DNA from: Novosphingobium lindaniclasticum LE124
GTDB taxonomy: Bacteria > Pseudomonadota > Alphaproteobacteria > Sphingomonadales > Sphingomonadaceae
DNA: 35,363 bases
Reading direction: 5' to 3'
Assembly (NCBI RefSeq): GCF_000445125.1
Contig: NZ_ATHL01000077.1
Span: forward strand, 1 to 35,363
Shown: one piece after another, positions 1-7,657 of the stretch
Position numbering within the stretch: the stretch's first letter is position 1
Layout: each line of letters opens with the position of its first letter
The notes under the pieces: generated by a model
What the model was told of the DNA's origin: nothing
Databases searched by the model: none
Seen by the model: only the letters and a program-made list of their open reading frames with translations
Position numbers and translations under genes: made by a program

Positions 1-592
1 GAGGCAATCTTACACTAACAAATAACCCGGACCACTCGGTGGGGGCCGATCAGGCTAAGCCCCCCCCTCCCCGCACGTTACGAAGTTAGACACTGAGAAA
101 TGGCGATGGATGAGATCGGGAGGATAGAGCAGGAGCAGCACCGGGACGATGAAATGGGATAAAAGCAGTCGTCATTAGACGGCCGCATATAGGCTCGACC
201 TCTTTACGCTCGAATACCGGGATAGGCGCCTTGCCGCCTTCCGGCAAGCGGCTTCTGCAAGGCTCTGAATGTCCGCTTTGCTCGGTCAGTTTCTCCAAAG
301 ACGGACTTCGCGAAAGTCCCAGGGCAGGCCGCTGACTTGGGCTCGTGCCACCGCGAAGGGAGCGTCGGCTTTCCTGGGGTACTCGCCGCTAAGCCGACCG
401 ACCGGAAGGTCCCAGCATTAGCCGGACTTACTCCCTCTCACCGCTTAAAAAATCTATCCGAAGCCCGTAACAAAGGTCGCTGTTACGCGAGGCGTCCTAC
501 GGATACCAAATCCAAATATACAAGGGCAACCTATGAACCGGTATAGCTATTACGATCGCAATACCTGAAGTCCAAATGCTTCAAACTCAAAA
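1..592. other. Gene-poor left edge with small hairpins
   Basis: No reading frame here is convincing; the two open frames (about 70 codons each) lack good ribosome binding sites and recognisable motifs. The stretch holds several inverted repeats. CCAC/GGTGG and GGGGGC/GCCCCC lie near 31-66. Perfect 8-bp arms GTCGGCTT (364-371) and AAGCCGAC (391-398) follow, then a perfect 7-bp hairpin CGTAACA (466-472) / TGTTACG (481-487). The 11-mer AATGTCCGCTT at 268-278 recurs at 7446-7456. It could be the remnant of a mobile element border, an intergenic repeat or a structured RNA; I cannot tell which. Confidence 0.4.
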
Positions 593-629
593 CGTAATTT
601 CCAACCGGAAAATTATGGTTGAAATTACG
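593..629 (-). terminator. Terminator of the cat-pca operon
   Basis: Directly after the pcaF stop there is an inverted repeat. The arms are 593-606 and 617-629 and pair almost perfectly (CGTAATTTC, one bulged C, AACC), with a 10-base loop. Read on the minus strand the stem is followed by TTTTGAGTTTG. This fits a rho-independent terminator for the seven-gene operon, although the stem is AT-rich. Confidence 0.6.
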
Positions 630-636
630 CTTTCCA

Positions 637-1839
637 TCACACGCGCTCCATCAGCACGGCGAGACCCTGGCCCACCCCGATGCACATGAACGCCAGAGCG
701 TAGCGACCGCCGCTGCGCTGCAGTTCCTCGACTGCCGAGAGCGCGATGCGTGCGCCCGACATGCCAAGCGGGTGGCCAAGCGCGATCGCGCCGCCGTTGG
801 GGTTCACGCGCGGGTCGAAGGGGTCGATCTCCAGATCGCGCAACGTGGCGATGGCCTGGCTGGCGAAGGCCTCGTTCAACTCGATCACGTCCAGCTGATC
901 GGCGGTGAGCCCGCTGCGCGCCAGCACCCTGCGTGCCGCCTCGATCGGGCCAGCCCCCATGATGCGCGGCGCGATGCCGGCTGCCGCCATGCCGATGACG
1001 CGAGCCCGTGGCGTCAGGCCGTGGCGTGCCGCCGCCGCTTCCGACGCGACCAGCATCGCCGCCGCGCCGTCGTTGAGCCCCGAGGCATTGCCTGCGGTCA
1101 CGGTGCCATCCGCCTTGACCACGGGCTTGAGCTTCGCCAGCGCTTCCAGGCTGGTGGCGCGCGGGTGCTCGTCTGCGGCGAAGACCAGCGGATCGCCCTT
1201 CTTCTGCGGGATCGTGACCGGCACGATCTCTGCGGCAAGGCGGCCGCTGGCCTGCGCGCCGGCAGCCTTCTCCTGGCTGGCGAGGGCGAAGCGGTCCTGC
1301 TCCTCGCGGCTCACGCCCCACTGCTCCGCGACATTCTCGCCAGTGGTTGGCATCGTGTCGACGCCATAGGCCGCCTTCATCGCCGGATTGACGAAGCGCC
1401 AGCCCAGCGTCGTGTCCTCGATCTTCTGCTCGCGGCCGAAGGCGCTACCCGCCTTCCCCATGACGTAAGGCGCGCGGGTCATGCTCTCGACCCCGCCTGC
1501 GATCAGGAAGTCCGCATCGCCGCTGCGGATCGCCTGCGCCGCCATGCCGAGCGCGTTGAGGCCGGACGAGCACAGGCGGTTTACGGTGACACCCGGAACG
1601 CTCTCGCCCATACCCGCCAGCAGCACCGCCATGCGGGCGACGTTGCGATTATCCTCGCCCGCCTGGTTGGCGCAGCCCAGGATCACGTCATCGAGCGCGG
1701 CCCAGTCGGCAGTCACGTTGCGCTCCATCAGCGCCTTCAGCGGCAGCGCGGCAAGATCGTCGGCACGCACGGTGGCAAGGCTGCCGTTCAGCTTGCCGAT
1801 GGGGGTGCGGATGGCATCGCAGATGAAGGCTTGGGGCAC
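637..1839 (-). CDS. pcaF: 3-oxoadipyl-CoA thiolase
   Basis: Final step of the beta-ketoadipate pathway: 3-oxoadipyl-CoA plus CoA gives succinyl-CoA and acetyl-CoA in the cytoplasm. The protein has 400 residues, the usual length. It carries the thiolase residues Cys90 (in RLCSSGLNAL), His356 (in GGAIALGHPLG) and Cys386 (in MCIGVGQG). The start is a GTG giving MPQAFICDAIRTPIG, the N-terminus typical of PcaF, and lies 5 bases after the pcaD stop. It is the last gene of the cat-pca operon and is followed by a hairpin terminator. A general acetyl-CoA acetyltransferase is the alternative, but the setting and N-terminus favour PcaF. Confidence 0.95.
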   Translation of the reverse strand: MPQAFICDAIRTPIGKLNGSLATVRADDLAALPLKALMERNVTADWAALDDVILGCANQAGEDNRNVARMAVLLAGMGESVPGVTVNRLCSSGLNALGMAAQAIRSGDADFLIAGGVESMTRAPYVMGKAGSAFGREQKIEDTTLGWRFVNPAMKAAYGVDTMPTTGENVAEQWGVSREEQDRFALASQEKAAGAQASGRLAAEIVPVTIPQKKGDPLVFAADEHPRATSLEALAKLKPVVKADGTVTAGNASGLNDGAAAMLVASEAAAARHGLTPRARVIGMAAAGIAPRIMGAGPIEAARRVLARSGLTADQLDVIELNEAFASQAIATLRDLEIDPFDPRVNPNGGAIALGHPLGMSGARIALSAVEELQRSGGRYALAFMCIGVGQGLAVLMERV

Positions 1840-1844
1840 GGTAC

Positions 1845-2615
1845 TCAGCTTTCGAGGAAGGAGACTATGGCGCCCACCAGCGCCTCAGGGGCTTCGAGCG
1901 GGACAAGGTGCGCGGCTTCGAGCGACACATGCGCCGCGCCGGGAATGCGCGCGACGAGATGTTCGCCGTGGCCCTCGAACGGGGTCGATGTGTCGCGAAT
2001 GCCGGTGATGACCAGCGTCGGCGCGGCGATGGCAGGGATACGGGTGGCCAGATCCATGTCGCGGATCGCCGCGCCACATGCCGCATAACCCTCGGCATCC
2101 ATCGACAACAGCTGACGCAGCACGGCCTGGTAGATCGCCGGGCTGGCGGCGTCGGACAGGAAGCGGCCCATCGCCAGCTGCGCGATGGCGGCCATGCCCC
2201 CGCCCCGTACCTTGGCGACGCGGTCGGCCCACGATGCGCTGTCCATCGTCGCCGATGTGCAGATGGGGATCAGCCTGTCGACGCGCTGCGGCGCGCGCAG
2301 CGCCAGTTCCATGCCGATCATGCCACCCAGCGACACCCCGGCCAGCGAGAAGCGCGCAAGGCCTGCAGCATCGGCCACAGCCAGAACGTCGTCGGCCAGC
2401 CGGGCCAGCGTCAGATCGCCCGGCGCGGCGCGCGAGGCACCGTGACCGCGCGCGTCGATGCGCAGCACGGCGAAACGTTCGCGCAGGAAGGGCAGCACCG
2501 GTTCCCACAGGTCCATGTCGGTGCCGATGGAATTGAGCAGCACCAGCGCCGGACCGTCCTCGATCCCGTCGCGCTTCCAGTAGAGGCTGGCGCCCTCGAC
2601 CTCACAGAACGGCAT
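1845..2615 (-). CDS. pcaD: 3-oxoadipate enol-lactonase
   Basis: Alpha/beta hydrolase of 256 residues that hydrolyses 3-oxoadipate enol-lactone to 3-oxoadipate. The nucleophile is Ser95 in GVSLGG; the acid is the Asp of GIRDTSTP and the His lies in AAHLVPLE. The open frame extends further upstream, but the ATG at 2615 gives [13 protein letters not shown] and shares one base with the pcaJ stop (TGATG), which points to translational coupling. A C-terminal carboxymuconolactone decarboxylase fusion, seen in some PcaD proteins, is absent. That agrees with a catechol branch rather than a protocatechuate branch. Confidence 0.93.
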   Translation of the reverse strand: MPFCEVEGASLYWKRDGIEDGPALVLLNSIGTDMDLWEPVLPFLRERFAVLRIDARGHGASRAAPGDLTLARLADDVLAVADAAGLARFSLAGVSLGGMIGMELALRAPQRVDRLIPICTSATMDSASWADRVAKVRGGGMAAIAQLAMGRFLSDAASPAIYQAVLRQLLSMDAEGYAACGAAIRDMDLATRIPAIAAPTLVITGIRDTSTPFEGHGEHLVARIPGAAHVSLEAAHLVPLEAPEALVGAIVSFLES

Positions 2616-3286
2616 CAGGTGAGAGCCTCGGCTAGCGCCGGTTTGAGCGGTGCGCCGGTCTTTGCCGTGACTTCGGCCTCGGTGACGCCGGGGGCGAGTT
2701 CGACGAGCGTAAGCCCCCCGTTCGCACGGTCCACCGCGATCACCGCAAGGTTGGTGACGATGAGATCGACGCAGGCCTTGCCGGTCAGCGGCAGGGTGCA
2801 TTCCGGCAGGATCTTGGGGCTGCCGTTCTTCGAGAGGTGATCCATCACCACGACCACGCGCTTGACGCCCGCCACGAGGTCCATCGCCCCGCCAATGCCC
2901 TTCACCATCTTGCCCGGGATCGTCCAGTTGGCGAGATCGCCCCGTGCCGAGACTTCCATCGCGCCCAGCACCGCCATGTCGATATGGCCGCCGCGGATCA
3001 TCGCGAAGCTGTCCGCAGAGGAGAAGAAGCTGGACGTCGGCAGTGCGGTGATCGTCTGCTTGCCGGCGTTGATCAGATCGGGATCGACGTCCTCGTCATA
3101 CGGGAACGGGCCGATGCCCAGCATCCCGTTCTCGCTCTGCAGGGTCACGTTGACGCCCTCGGGCACATGGTTGGCCACCAGCGTGGGGATGCCGATGCCG
3201 AGGTTCACGTAGTACCCATCGCGCAGTTCCCTCGCCGCCCGGGCGGCCATCCCGTCGCGGTTCCAGCCTTTGGTTTCCTGGGACAT
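2615..3286 (-). CDS. pcaJ: 3-oxoadipate CoA-transferase, subunit B
   Basis: Beta subunit (223 residues) of succinyl-CoA:3-oxoadipate CoA-transferase, which activates 3-oxoadipate with CoA from succinyl-CoA. The catalytic Glu is Glu52 in the SENG motif ([11 protein letters not shown]). Glycine-rich CoA-transferase segments such as [13 protein letters not shown] and [14 protein letters not shown] are clear. I chose the ATG at 3286, preceded by AAGGAG eight bases upstream and sharing one base with the pcaI stop; a GTG codon immediately before it is the alternative. Acetoacetate CoA-transferases look similar; the operon position between pcaI and pcaD settles the name. Confidence 0.93.
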   Translation of the reverse strand: MSQETKGWNRDGMAARAARELRDGYYVNLGIGIPTLVANHVPEGVNVTLQSENGMLGIGPFPYDEDVDPDLINAGKQTITALPTSSFFSSADSFAMIRGGHIDMAVLGAMEVSARGDLANWTIPGKMVKGIGGAMDLVAGVKRVVVVMDHLSKNGSPKILPECTLPLTGKACVDLIVTNLAVIAVDRANGGLTLVELAPGVTEAEVTAKTGAPLKPALAEALT

Positions 3287-3993
3287 CACGCGATCTCCTT
3301 CTCACGAACCGTGCGCTTCTCGATGCGCTTCTCGTTGACCGTGCACAGCACCACCCGGTCGACGTAGATGCCGGGCGTATGGATGCAGTCGGGATCGAAG
3401 GTGCCCTCGGGCACGATCTCCTCCACCTCGACCACCGTCACCCTGCCCGCCGTCGCCATGTTCGGGTTGAAGTTGCGCGCGGTCTTGCGGAACATGAGGT
3501 TGCCCGCAGGATCGGCACGCCAGGCCTTGATGATCGAAAGGTCGGAGCGCAGCCACGTCTCGCGCACGTATTCCTCGCCCTCGAACACCTCGACCGGCTT
3601 GCCCTCGGCCACCACGGTGCCGACGCCGGTCCTGGTATAGAACGCCGGAATGCCTGCCCCGCCCGCGCGGATGCGTTCGGCCAGCGTGCCCTGCGGGTTG
3701 AGTTCCAGTTCCAGTTCGCCCGAGAGATACTGTTGCTCGAACAGCTTGTTCTCGCCCACGTAGGAGGAGATCATCTTGCGCACCTGCCGGCTTTCCAGCA
3801 GCATCCACAGGCCGAACCCGTCCGCGCCGGCGTTGTTGGAAACGACCGTCAGGCCGGTGACGCCCGACTTGCGGATTTCCGGGATCAGGCTCTCCGGGTT
3901 GCCCGACAGGCCGAAGCCGCCGGACATGATCGTCATGCCATCGAACAGCAGGCCATCGAGAGCCTCTGCGGGACTATCGTAAATCTTGGACAT
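3286..3993 (-). CDS. pcaI: 3-oxoadipate CoA-transferase, subunit A
   Basis: Alpha subunit (235 residues) that pairs with PcaJ. It begins [34 protein letters not shown] (given here only as its opening stretch), and the GGFGLSGNP glycine-rich CoA-binding loop is typical of CoA-transferase family 1 subunit A. It starts 24 bases after the catA stop and overlaps pcaJ by one base. As the two subunits form one enzyme, the tight overlap suits equal synthesis. Confidence 0.93.
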   Translation of the reverse strand: MSKIYDSPAEALDGLLFDGMTIMSGGFGLSGNPESLIPEIRKSGVTGLTVVSNNAGADGFGLWMLLESRQVRKMISSYVGENKLFEQQYLSGELELELNPQGTLAERIRAGGAGIPAFYTRTGVGTVVAEGKPVEVFEGEEYVRETWLRSDLSIIKAWRADPAGNLMFRKTARNFNPNMATAGRVTVVEVEEIVPEGTFDPDCIHTPGIYVDRVVLCTVNEKRIEKRTVREKEIA

Positions 3994-4017
3994 GACGATG
4001 CATTCCTGTGCTGGTTC

Positions 4018-4932
4018 TCAGACGTTATCGGCTGCCGGCGTCGCTTCGGCACGGGCACGCGAGGAGAAGCCCTCGTCGCCGGCGTCATGCGCACGCTGCA
4101 GCTGGAAATCGAACTGGATGTAGGCGCTGTCGCCCTGGCGGCTCGGCATCGGCAAAAGACCCTCGCGGGTGCCGAAGGCGAAGTCGTCAGCCGCAAACGG
4201 ATCGTCGCCGAAGTTGATCTGCGTCGTCAGCGTGCGATAACCCGGCGCCTCGATGAAGAAGTGGACGTGAGCCGGACGGTTGCCGTGACGACCCAGCGCC
4301 TGCATCAGCTGGTCGGTCGCCCCCTGCGGCGGAACCGAATAGCCGCTCGGCTGCTTGGAGTGGAACGCATATCGCGCGTCGGAACCCAGCTTGATGCGGC
4401 GGCGGTTGTTGAACGGGGTCTGCTCAGCTGTGGGATCGAAGTGCGAGTACCAGCCCTTCGAGTTCGCATGCCAGACATGCACGATGGCGCCCTGCACCGC
4501 CTCGCCGTCCGGGCCGGTGATCGTGCCGGTCATGTGCAGCACTTGGCAACCCTCGTCGGGATCGGTGCTGAGGTTGACGTTGCCTTCCACCAGCGGCGCG
4601 CCTGCGACGTAGAGCGGGCCTTCGATGGTGCGCGGCGTGCCGCCGGTCAGGCCCGCCTCGGCATCCTTGGCGTCCATATAGAGGTCGAGGAAGTGCTCGA
4701 TCCCGGTGCCCGGAACGATCAGTCCGATCTCACCGGCGCTGTCGGCAAGGTACTTCATCGCCAGCCAGAATTCGCTCTCGGAAATGTCGTGCTTCACGAT
4801 CAGTTCCATCACGCTTTGGGTCAGGTCGCGCACGATGCCCTTCAGGCGCGGGTTGCCCCCGCTTTCGTTCACGCCCGCCGCCCGGTCCAGAAGCTGCTGG
4901 ATCTCGGGGGTCTTCACGAAGCTGACGTCCAT
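4018..4932 (-). CDS. catA: Catechol 1,2-dioxygenase
   Basis: Intradiol ring-cleaving dioxygenase of 304 residues that converts catechol to cis,cis-muconate with a non-haem Fe(III). The four iron ligands are visible: Tyr162 (NSKGWYSHFDP), Tyr198 (QPSGYSVPP), His222 and His224 (RPAHVHFF). The N-terminal helical dimer/lipid-binding part is complete. The open frame continues 20 codons upstream, but the ATG at 4932 with GGGAGAGA before it is the natural start. It lies 43 bases downstream of catC. A chlorocatechol dioxygenase is less likely because length and neighbours match the unchlorinated branch. Confidence 0.95.
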   Translation of the reverse strand: MDVSFVKTPEIQQLLDRAAGVNESGGNPRLKGIVRDLTQSVMELIVKHDISESEFWLAMKYLADSAGEIGLIVPGTGIEHFLDLYMDAKDAEAGLTGGTPRTIEGPLYVAGAPLVEGNVNLSTDPDEGCQVLHMTGTITGPDGEAVQGAIVHVWHANSKGWYSHFDPTAEQTPFNNRRRIKLGSDARYAFHSKQPSGYSVPPQGATDQLMQALGRHGNRPAHVHFFIEAPGYRTLTTQINFGDDPFAADDFAFGTREGLLPMPSRQGDSAYIQFDFQLQRAHDAGDEGFSSRARAEATPAADNV

Positions 4933-4975
4933 TTTATTCTCTCCCGTTGTTCTGGGTGATGCCGTGCGGTGACGA

Positions 4976-5266
4976 TCAGCGATCGTCGTCATGGATGGAG
5001 GAAGGATGCCTGGCCAGCGGGGTGATCTTCATCGTCATGAAGGGATAGAGCGGCAACGCCATCAGCGTATCGTGCAGTGCGCCGTTGCTTTCCACATCGA
5101 AGATCGAGACGTTGGAATAGAGGCCGACCTTGCGCCAGATATGCCGCCAGGTGCCCGCCGCCTGCAGGGTCTGGAAGTATGCCTTCTCCTCGGCCTTGAT
5201 GCGTGCGGCCTCGGCGGGATCGAAGTCCAGGGGGATGTTCACGTCCATCTCGACCATGAAAAGCAT
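4976..5266 (-). CDS. catC: Muconolactone delta-isomerase
   Basis: Small enzyme (96 residues, the usual size) that isomerises muconolactone to 3-oxoadipate enol-lactone. It starts MLFMVEMDVNIPLDFDP, a hallmark N-terminus of CatC, and contains the WRHIWRKVGLYSNVSIFDVES segment (quoted in part) of the ferredoxin-like decamer-forming fold. AGGAG lies ten bases upstream of the ATG. The gene is 5 bases after catB, and its product feeds PcaD two genes further on. Confidence 0.95.
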   Translation of the reverse strand: MLFMVEMDVNIPLDFDPAEAARIKAEEKAYFQTLQAAGTWRHIWRKVGLYSNVSIFDVESNGALHDTLMALPLYPFMTMKITPLARHPSSIHDDDR

Positions 5267-5271
5267 CGGTG

Positions 5272-6429
5272 TCAGGCTCCTGCGAAAACGGCGTGGAGGG
5301 TGGGCGCGGTCCTGTCGCGCCGGAAGAAGGCGATCTTGTCGGGGTCCAGTTCGATGCCCAGGCCCGGCCCGGCCGGCACCGCCAGCGAGAAGTCGCCGTA
5401 GGCCAGCGGCGTCGTCAGGATTTCCTCGGTCTGAAGCAGTGGGCCGAACAGTTCGGTACCCCAGGCAAGGTCTGGCAGGGTCGCGAAGACATGGGCAGAG
5501 GCGGCCGTGCCGACGCTGCCCTCCAGCATCGTGCCGCCATAGAGCCCGATCCCCGCCGCAGTGCCGATCGCAGCGACTTCGGCGGTGGCGAAGAGGCCGC
5601 CCGACTGCGCGATCTTGAGGGCGAAGACGCCCGCCGCATTGGCAGCCGCGATCCGCAACGCCGAACGGGGGCCGTGCAGCGCCTCGTCTGCCATGAGCGG
5701 CACCGCCTGCGACTTGGACAGCCGCGCCATGGCGGCGATCGCGTCGCCCGCGATGGGCTGTTCGACGAGGTCGCAGCCGACATCGAGAAGCATCTTCATA
5801 CCTAGCTTGGCCTGCGCCTCGCTCCAGTTCTGGTTGACATCGACCCGCACGCTGGCCCGGTCGCCCAGCGCCTTGCAGATCGCGCCGACGTGGGCGACGT
5901 CGTCCCGCACGTCGCGCTTGCCGATCTTGAGCTTGAAGATGCGGTGGCGGCGCGCCTCCAGCATGGCCTCACCCTCGGCGATGTCGCGGGCGGTGTCGCC
6001 GCTGGCGAGCGTCCAGGCGACCGGTAGGCTGTCACGCACGCGCCCGCCGCCGATCAGTTCTGAAACCGGCACGCCGAGTCGCTTGCCCTGCATGTCCAGA
6101 AGTGCCGTCTCCACCGCGCACTTGGCGAAGTGGTTACCGCGCACGCACTTGGCGATCTTCGCCATCGTCGCGCCGACCTGCGCGATGTCGCAGGTTTCGA
6201 GGACCGGGACGATATACGTGTCGATGGCGGACTTGATGCTCTCGGGGCTTTCCTCGCCGTAGCTAAGGCCGCCGATCGTGGTGCCCTCACCCAGCCCCTC
6301 GACGCCGTCGGCATTGGTCAAGCGGACGATCACCATAGACTGGGCGTGCATCGTCGCCATGGCCAGCACATGCGGCCTGATCGTCGGCACATCGACGATG
6401 AAACTCTCGGCACGTTTTAGTGCAACCAC
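5272..6429 (-). CDS. catB: Muconate cycloisomerase
   Basis: Enolase-superfamily enzyme (385 residues) that closes cis,cis-muconate to muconolactone. The active site is complete: Lys166 and Lys168 in FKLKIG, metal ligands Asp197 (RVDVNQNW), Glu223 (EQPIAG) and Asp248 (MADEAL), and Lys272 (ALKIAQSGG). The positions match those of the Pseudomonas enzyme within one residue. The start is a GTG at 6429 with GGGAGAGGG just upstream; the longer open frame (to 6480) would run into the regulatory region. It is the first gene of the operon and is divergent from catR. Confidence 0.94.
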   Translation of the reverse strand: MVALKRAESFIVDVPTIRPHVLAMATMHAQSMVIVRLTNADGVEGLGEGTTIGGLSYGEESPESIKSAIDTYIVPVLETCDIAQVGATMAKIAKCVRGNHFAKCAVETALLDMQGKRLGVPVSELIGGGRVRDSLPVAWTLASGDTARDIAEGEAMLEARRHRIFKLKIGKRDVRDDVAHVGAICKALGDRASVRVDVNQNWSEAQAKLGMKMLLDVGCDLVEQPIAGDAIAAMARLSKSQAVPLMADEALHGPRSALRIAAANAAGVFALKIAQSGGLFATAEVAAIGTAAGIGLYGGTMLEGSVGTAASAHVFATLPDLAWGTELFGPLLQTEEILTTPLAYGDFSLAVPAGPGLGIELDPDKIAFFRRDRTAPTLHAVFAGA

Positions 6430-6523
6430 GTTCCCTCTCCCGTTTGGTATGATGGGGAAGCTAGGCCTTGAAACGGTCAAGCGGAAAGACTATCTCAGTC
6501 TCGCATGATACTTCAGAGGTATG
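6430..6523. promoter_or_regulatory. catB-catR control region with LysR site
   Basis: A perfect ATAC-N7-GTAT dyad lies at 6508-6522, the form recognised by CatM/BenM-type LysR regulators (family knowledge). It overlaps the catR ribosome binding site and first ATG, so CatR bound here should also repress itself. The 10-mer GGTATGATGG that contains the right half-site recurs at 6446-6455, 72 bases away and close to catB, and may be a weaker activation half-site. A TTGACC at 6475-6480 on the minus strand is a possible -35 for catB, but no good -10 follows. Confidence 0.7.
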
Positions 6524-7405
6524 ATGGAACTCCGACATCTCCGGTATTTCGAAGCCGTCGTCAAAGAACGCAATTTCACGCGAGCCGCCGAAAGCCTGGG
6601 TGTTGCTCAGCCCCCCTTGAGTCGTCAGATCCGTGAACTCGAACATGAATTGGGTGTCCAACTGTTCGACCGGGACAGCCGGCCGGTCCGGCTTACCGAG
6701 GCGGGCCGCATCTTTCATGATCAGGCCTCGCAGATCCTTTCCAATGTCGAGCAATTGCGCAGATCGATGGAGCGGATCGGGAAAGCCTCGAAACGTCGCT
6801 ATGCAATCGGCTTCGTGGCCTCGGTCGTCTACGGCGCAATGCCGGACGTCGTGCGGGAGTTCCGCGATACCGCTGGCGACCTTGATGTAGAACTGTTGGA
6901 AATGACCACCCTTGAACAGGTGGCAGCCCTGAAGGACGGCCGCATAGATGCAGGGATCGGCCGCCTTCAGATTGATGATCCGGCAATCGCGCGCTCGGTG
7001 TTGGCACAGGAACGCCTGGTTCTTGCCGTACAGGCCGATCATGAGCTTTCCCGTCGGGACACGGTCAGCTTGCGCGATCTCACCGATCACAGACTGATCG
7101 TCTATCCCAGCCAGCCCCGCCCCAGCTACATTGATCAGGTCCTTGGGATGCTTCGTGACGAACGGGTCTATCCACAGTTTCTGACAGAGGTTCGCGATGT
7201 CCAGGTTGCACTCGGTCTGGTCGCGTCGGCTGCAGGTGTGGCCCTGGTGCCAATCTCCATGAAGCGCGTTCAGCGCGATGACGTACGTTACCTGCCAGTA
7301 CGAGAGAACAACGCGTTTTCTCCGATCATTCTGAGCACGAGAGTTGCGGACGAGTCTTCGGAGACAGCTACTTTGCGGCAGATTGCCGGTCGCCTCTACG
7401 GGTGA
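6524..7405 (+). CDS. catR: LysR regulator of the cat-pca operon
   Basis: LysR-type activator of 293 residues. The winged helix-turn-helix is at residues 1-60 (MELRHLRYFEAVVKERNF, then AAESLGVAQPPLSRQIRELE) and a periplasmic-binding-protein-like effector domain follows. Divergence from catB and the ATAC-N7-GTAT site between them make it the likely muconate-responsive CatR. I prefer the second of two adjacent ATG codons: it gives the canonical MELRHLRYF start and sits four bases after AGAGG. The specific inducer is inferred, not visible. Confidence 0.88.
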   Translation: MELRHLRYFEAVVKERNFTRAAESLGVAQPPLSRQIRELEHELGVQLFDRDSRPVRLTEAGRIFHDQASQILSNVEQLRRSMERIGKASKRRYAIGFVASVVYGAMPDVVREFRDTAGDLDVELLEMTTLEQVAALKDGRIDAGIGRLQIDDPAIARSVLAQERLVLAVQADHELSRRDTVSLRDLTDHRLIVYPSQPRPSYIDQVLGMLRDERVYPQFLTEVRDVQVALGLVASAAGVALVPISMKRVQRDDVRYLPVRENNAFSPIILSTRVADESSETATLRQIAGRLYG

Positions 7406-7657
7406 ACTTTCGTCGCCGCCGCCAAGCCTGGAAGACTGTCATCAAAATGTCCGCTTGACAGTTTTCTCGAATCATTAAAGAGTAGTGCTCGCTAATAAAG
7501 CCCGTCAGGGGGGTGCTCCTAAGTCGTCAGCATATTGAATCTTGGGATCTCCCGAGGCGAAGATGCTTGTCCGCATTCCCCGGCATCAATTCCAAAAAAT
7601 AAAAAACGATCAGTAATCGTTCGCGCGCAGGAACTTGGTCAATTTAAGGGGAGCTTC
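7406..7657 (+). promoter_or_regulatory. Leader of TonB receptor with inverted repeat
   Basis: This 252-base gap holds TTGACA at 7455-7460 with TAAAGA 16 bases later, a plausible sigma70-type promoter. A perfect inverted repeat AACGAT-CAGTA-ATCGTT is at 7605-7621, between the promoter and the start codon. It could be an operator, perhaps for the TetR protein encoded after the receptor. On the minus strand the hairpin is followed by a T-rich run, so it could also act as a weak terminator. Confidence 0.4.

Noticed and set aside
619..2088. Long plus-strand open frames opposite the cat-pca genes
   Set aside because: They lie entirely over genes with clear family motifs, are Arg/Ala-rich and have no recognisable domain; high GC makes such antisense frames common.
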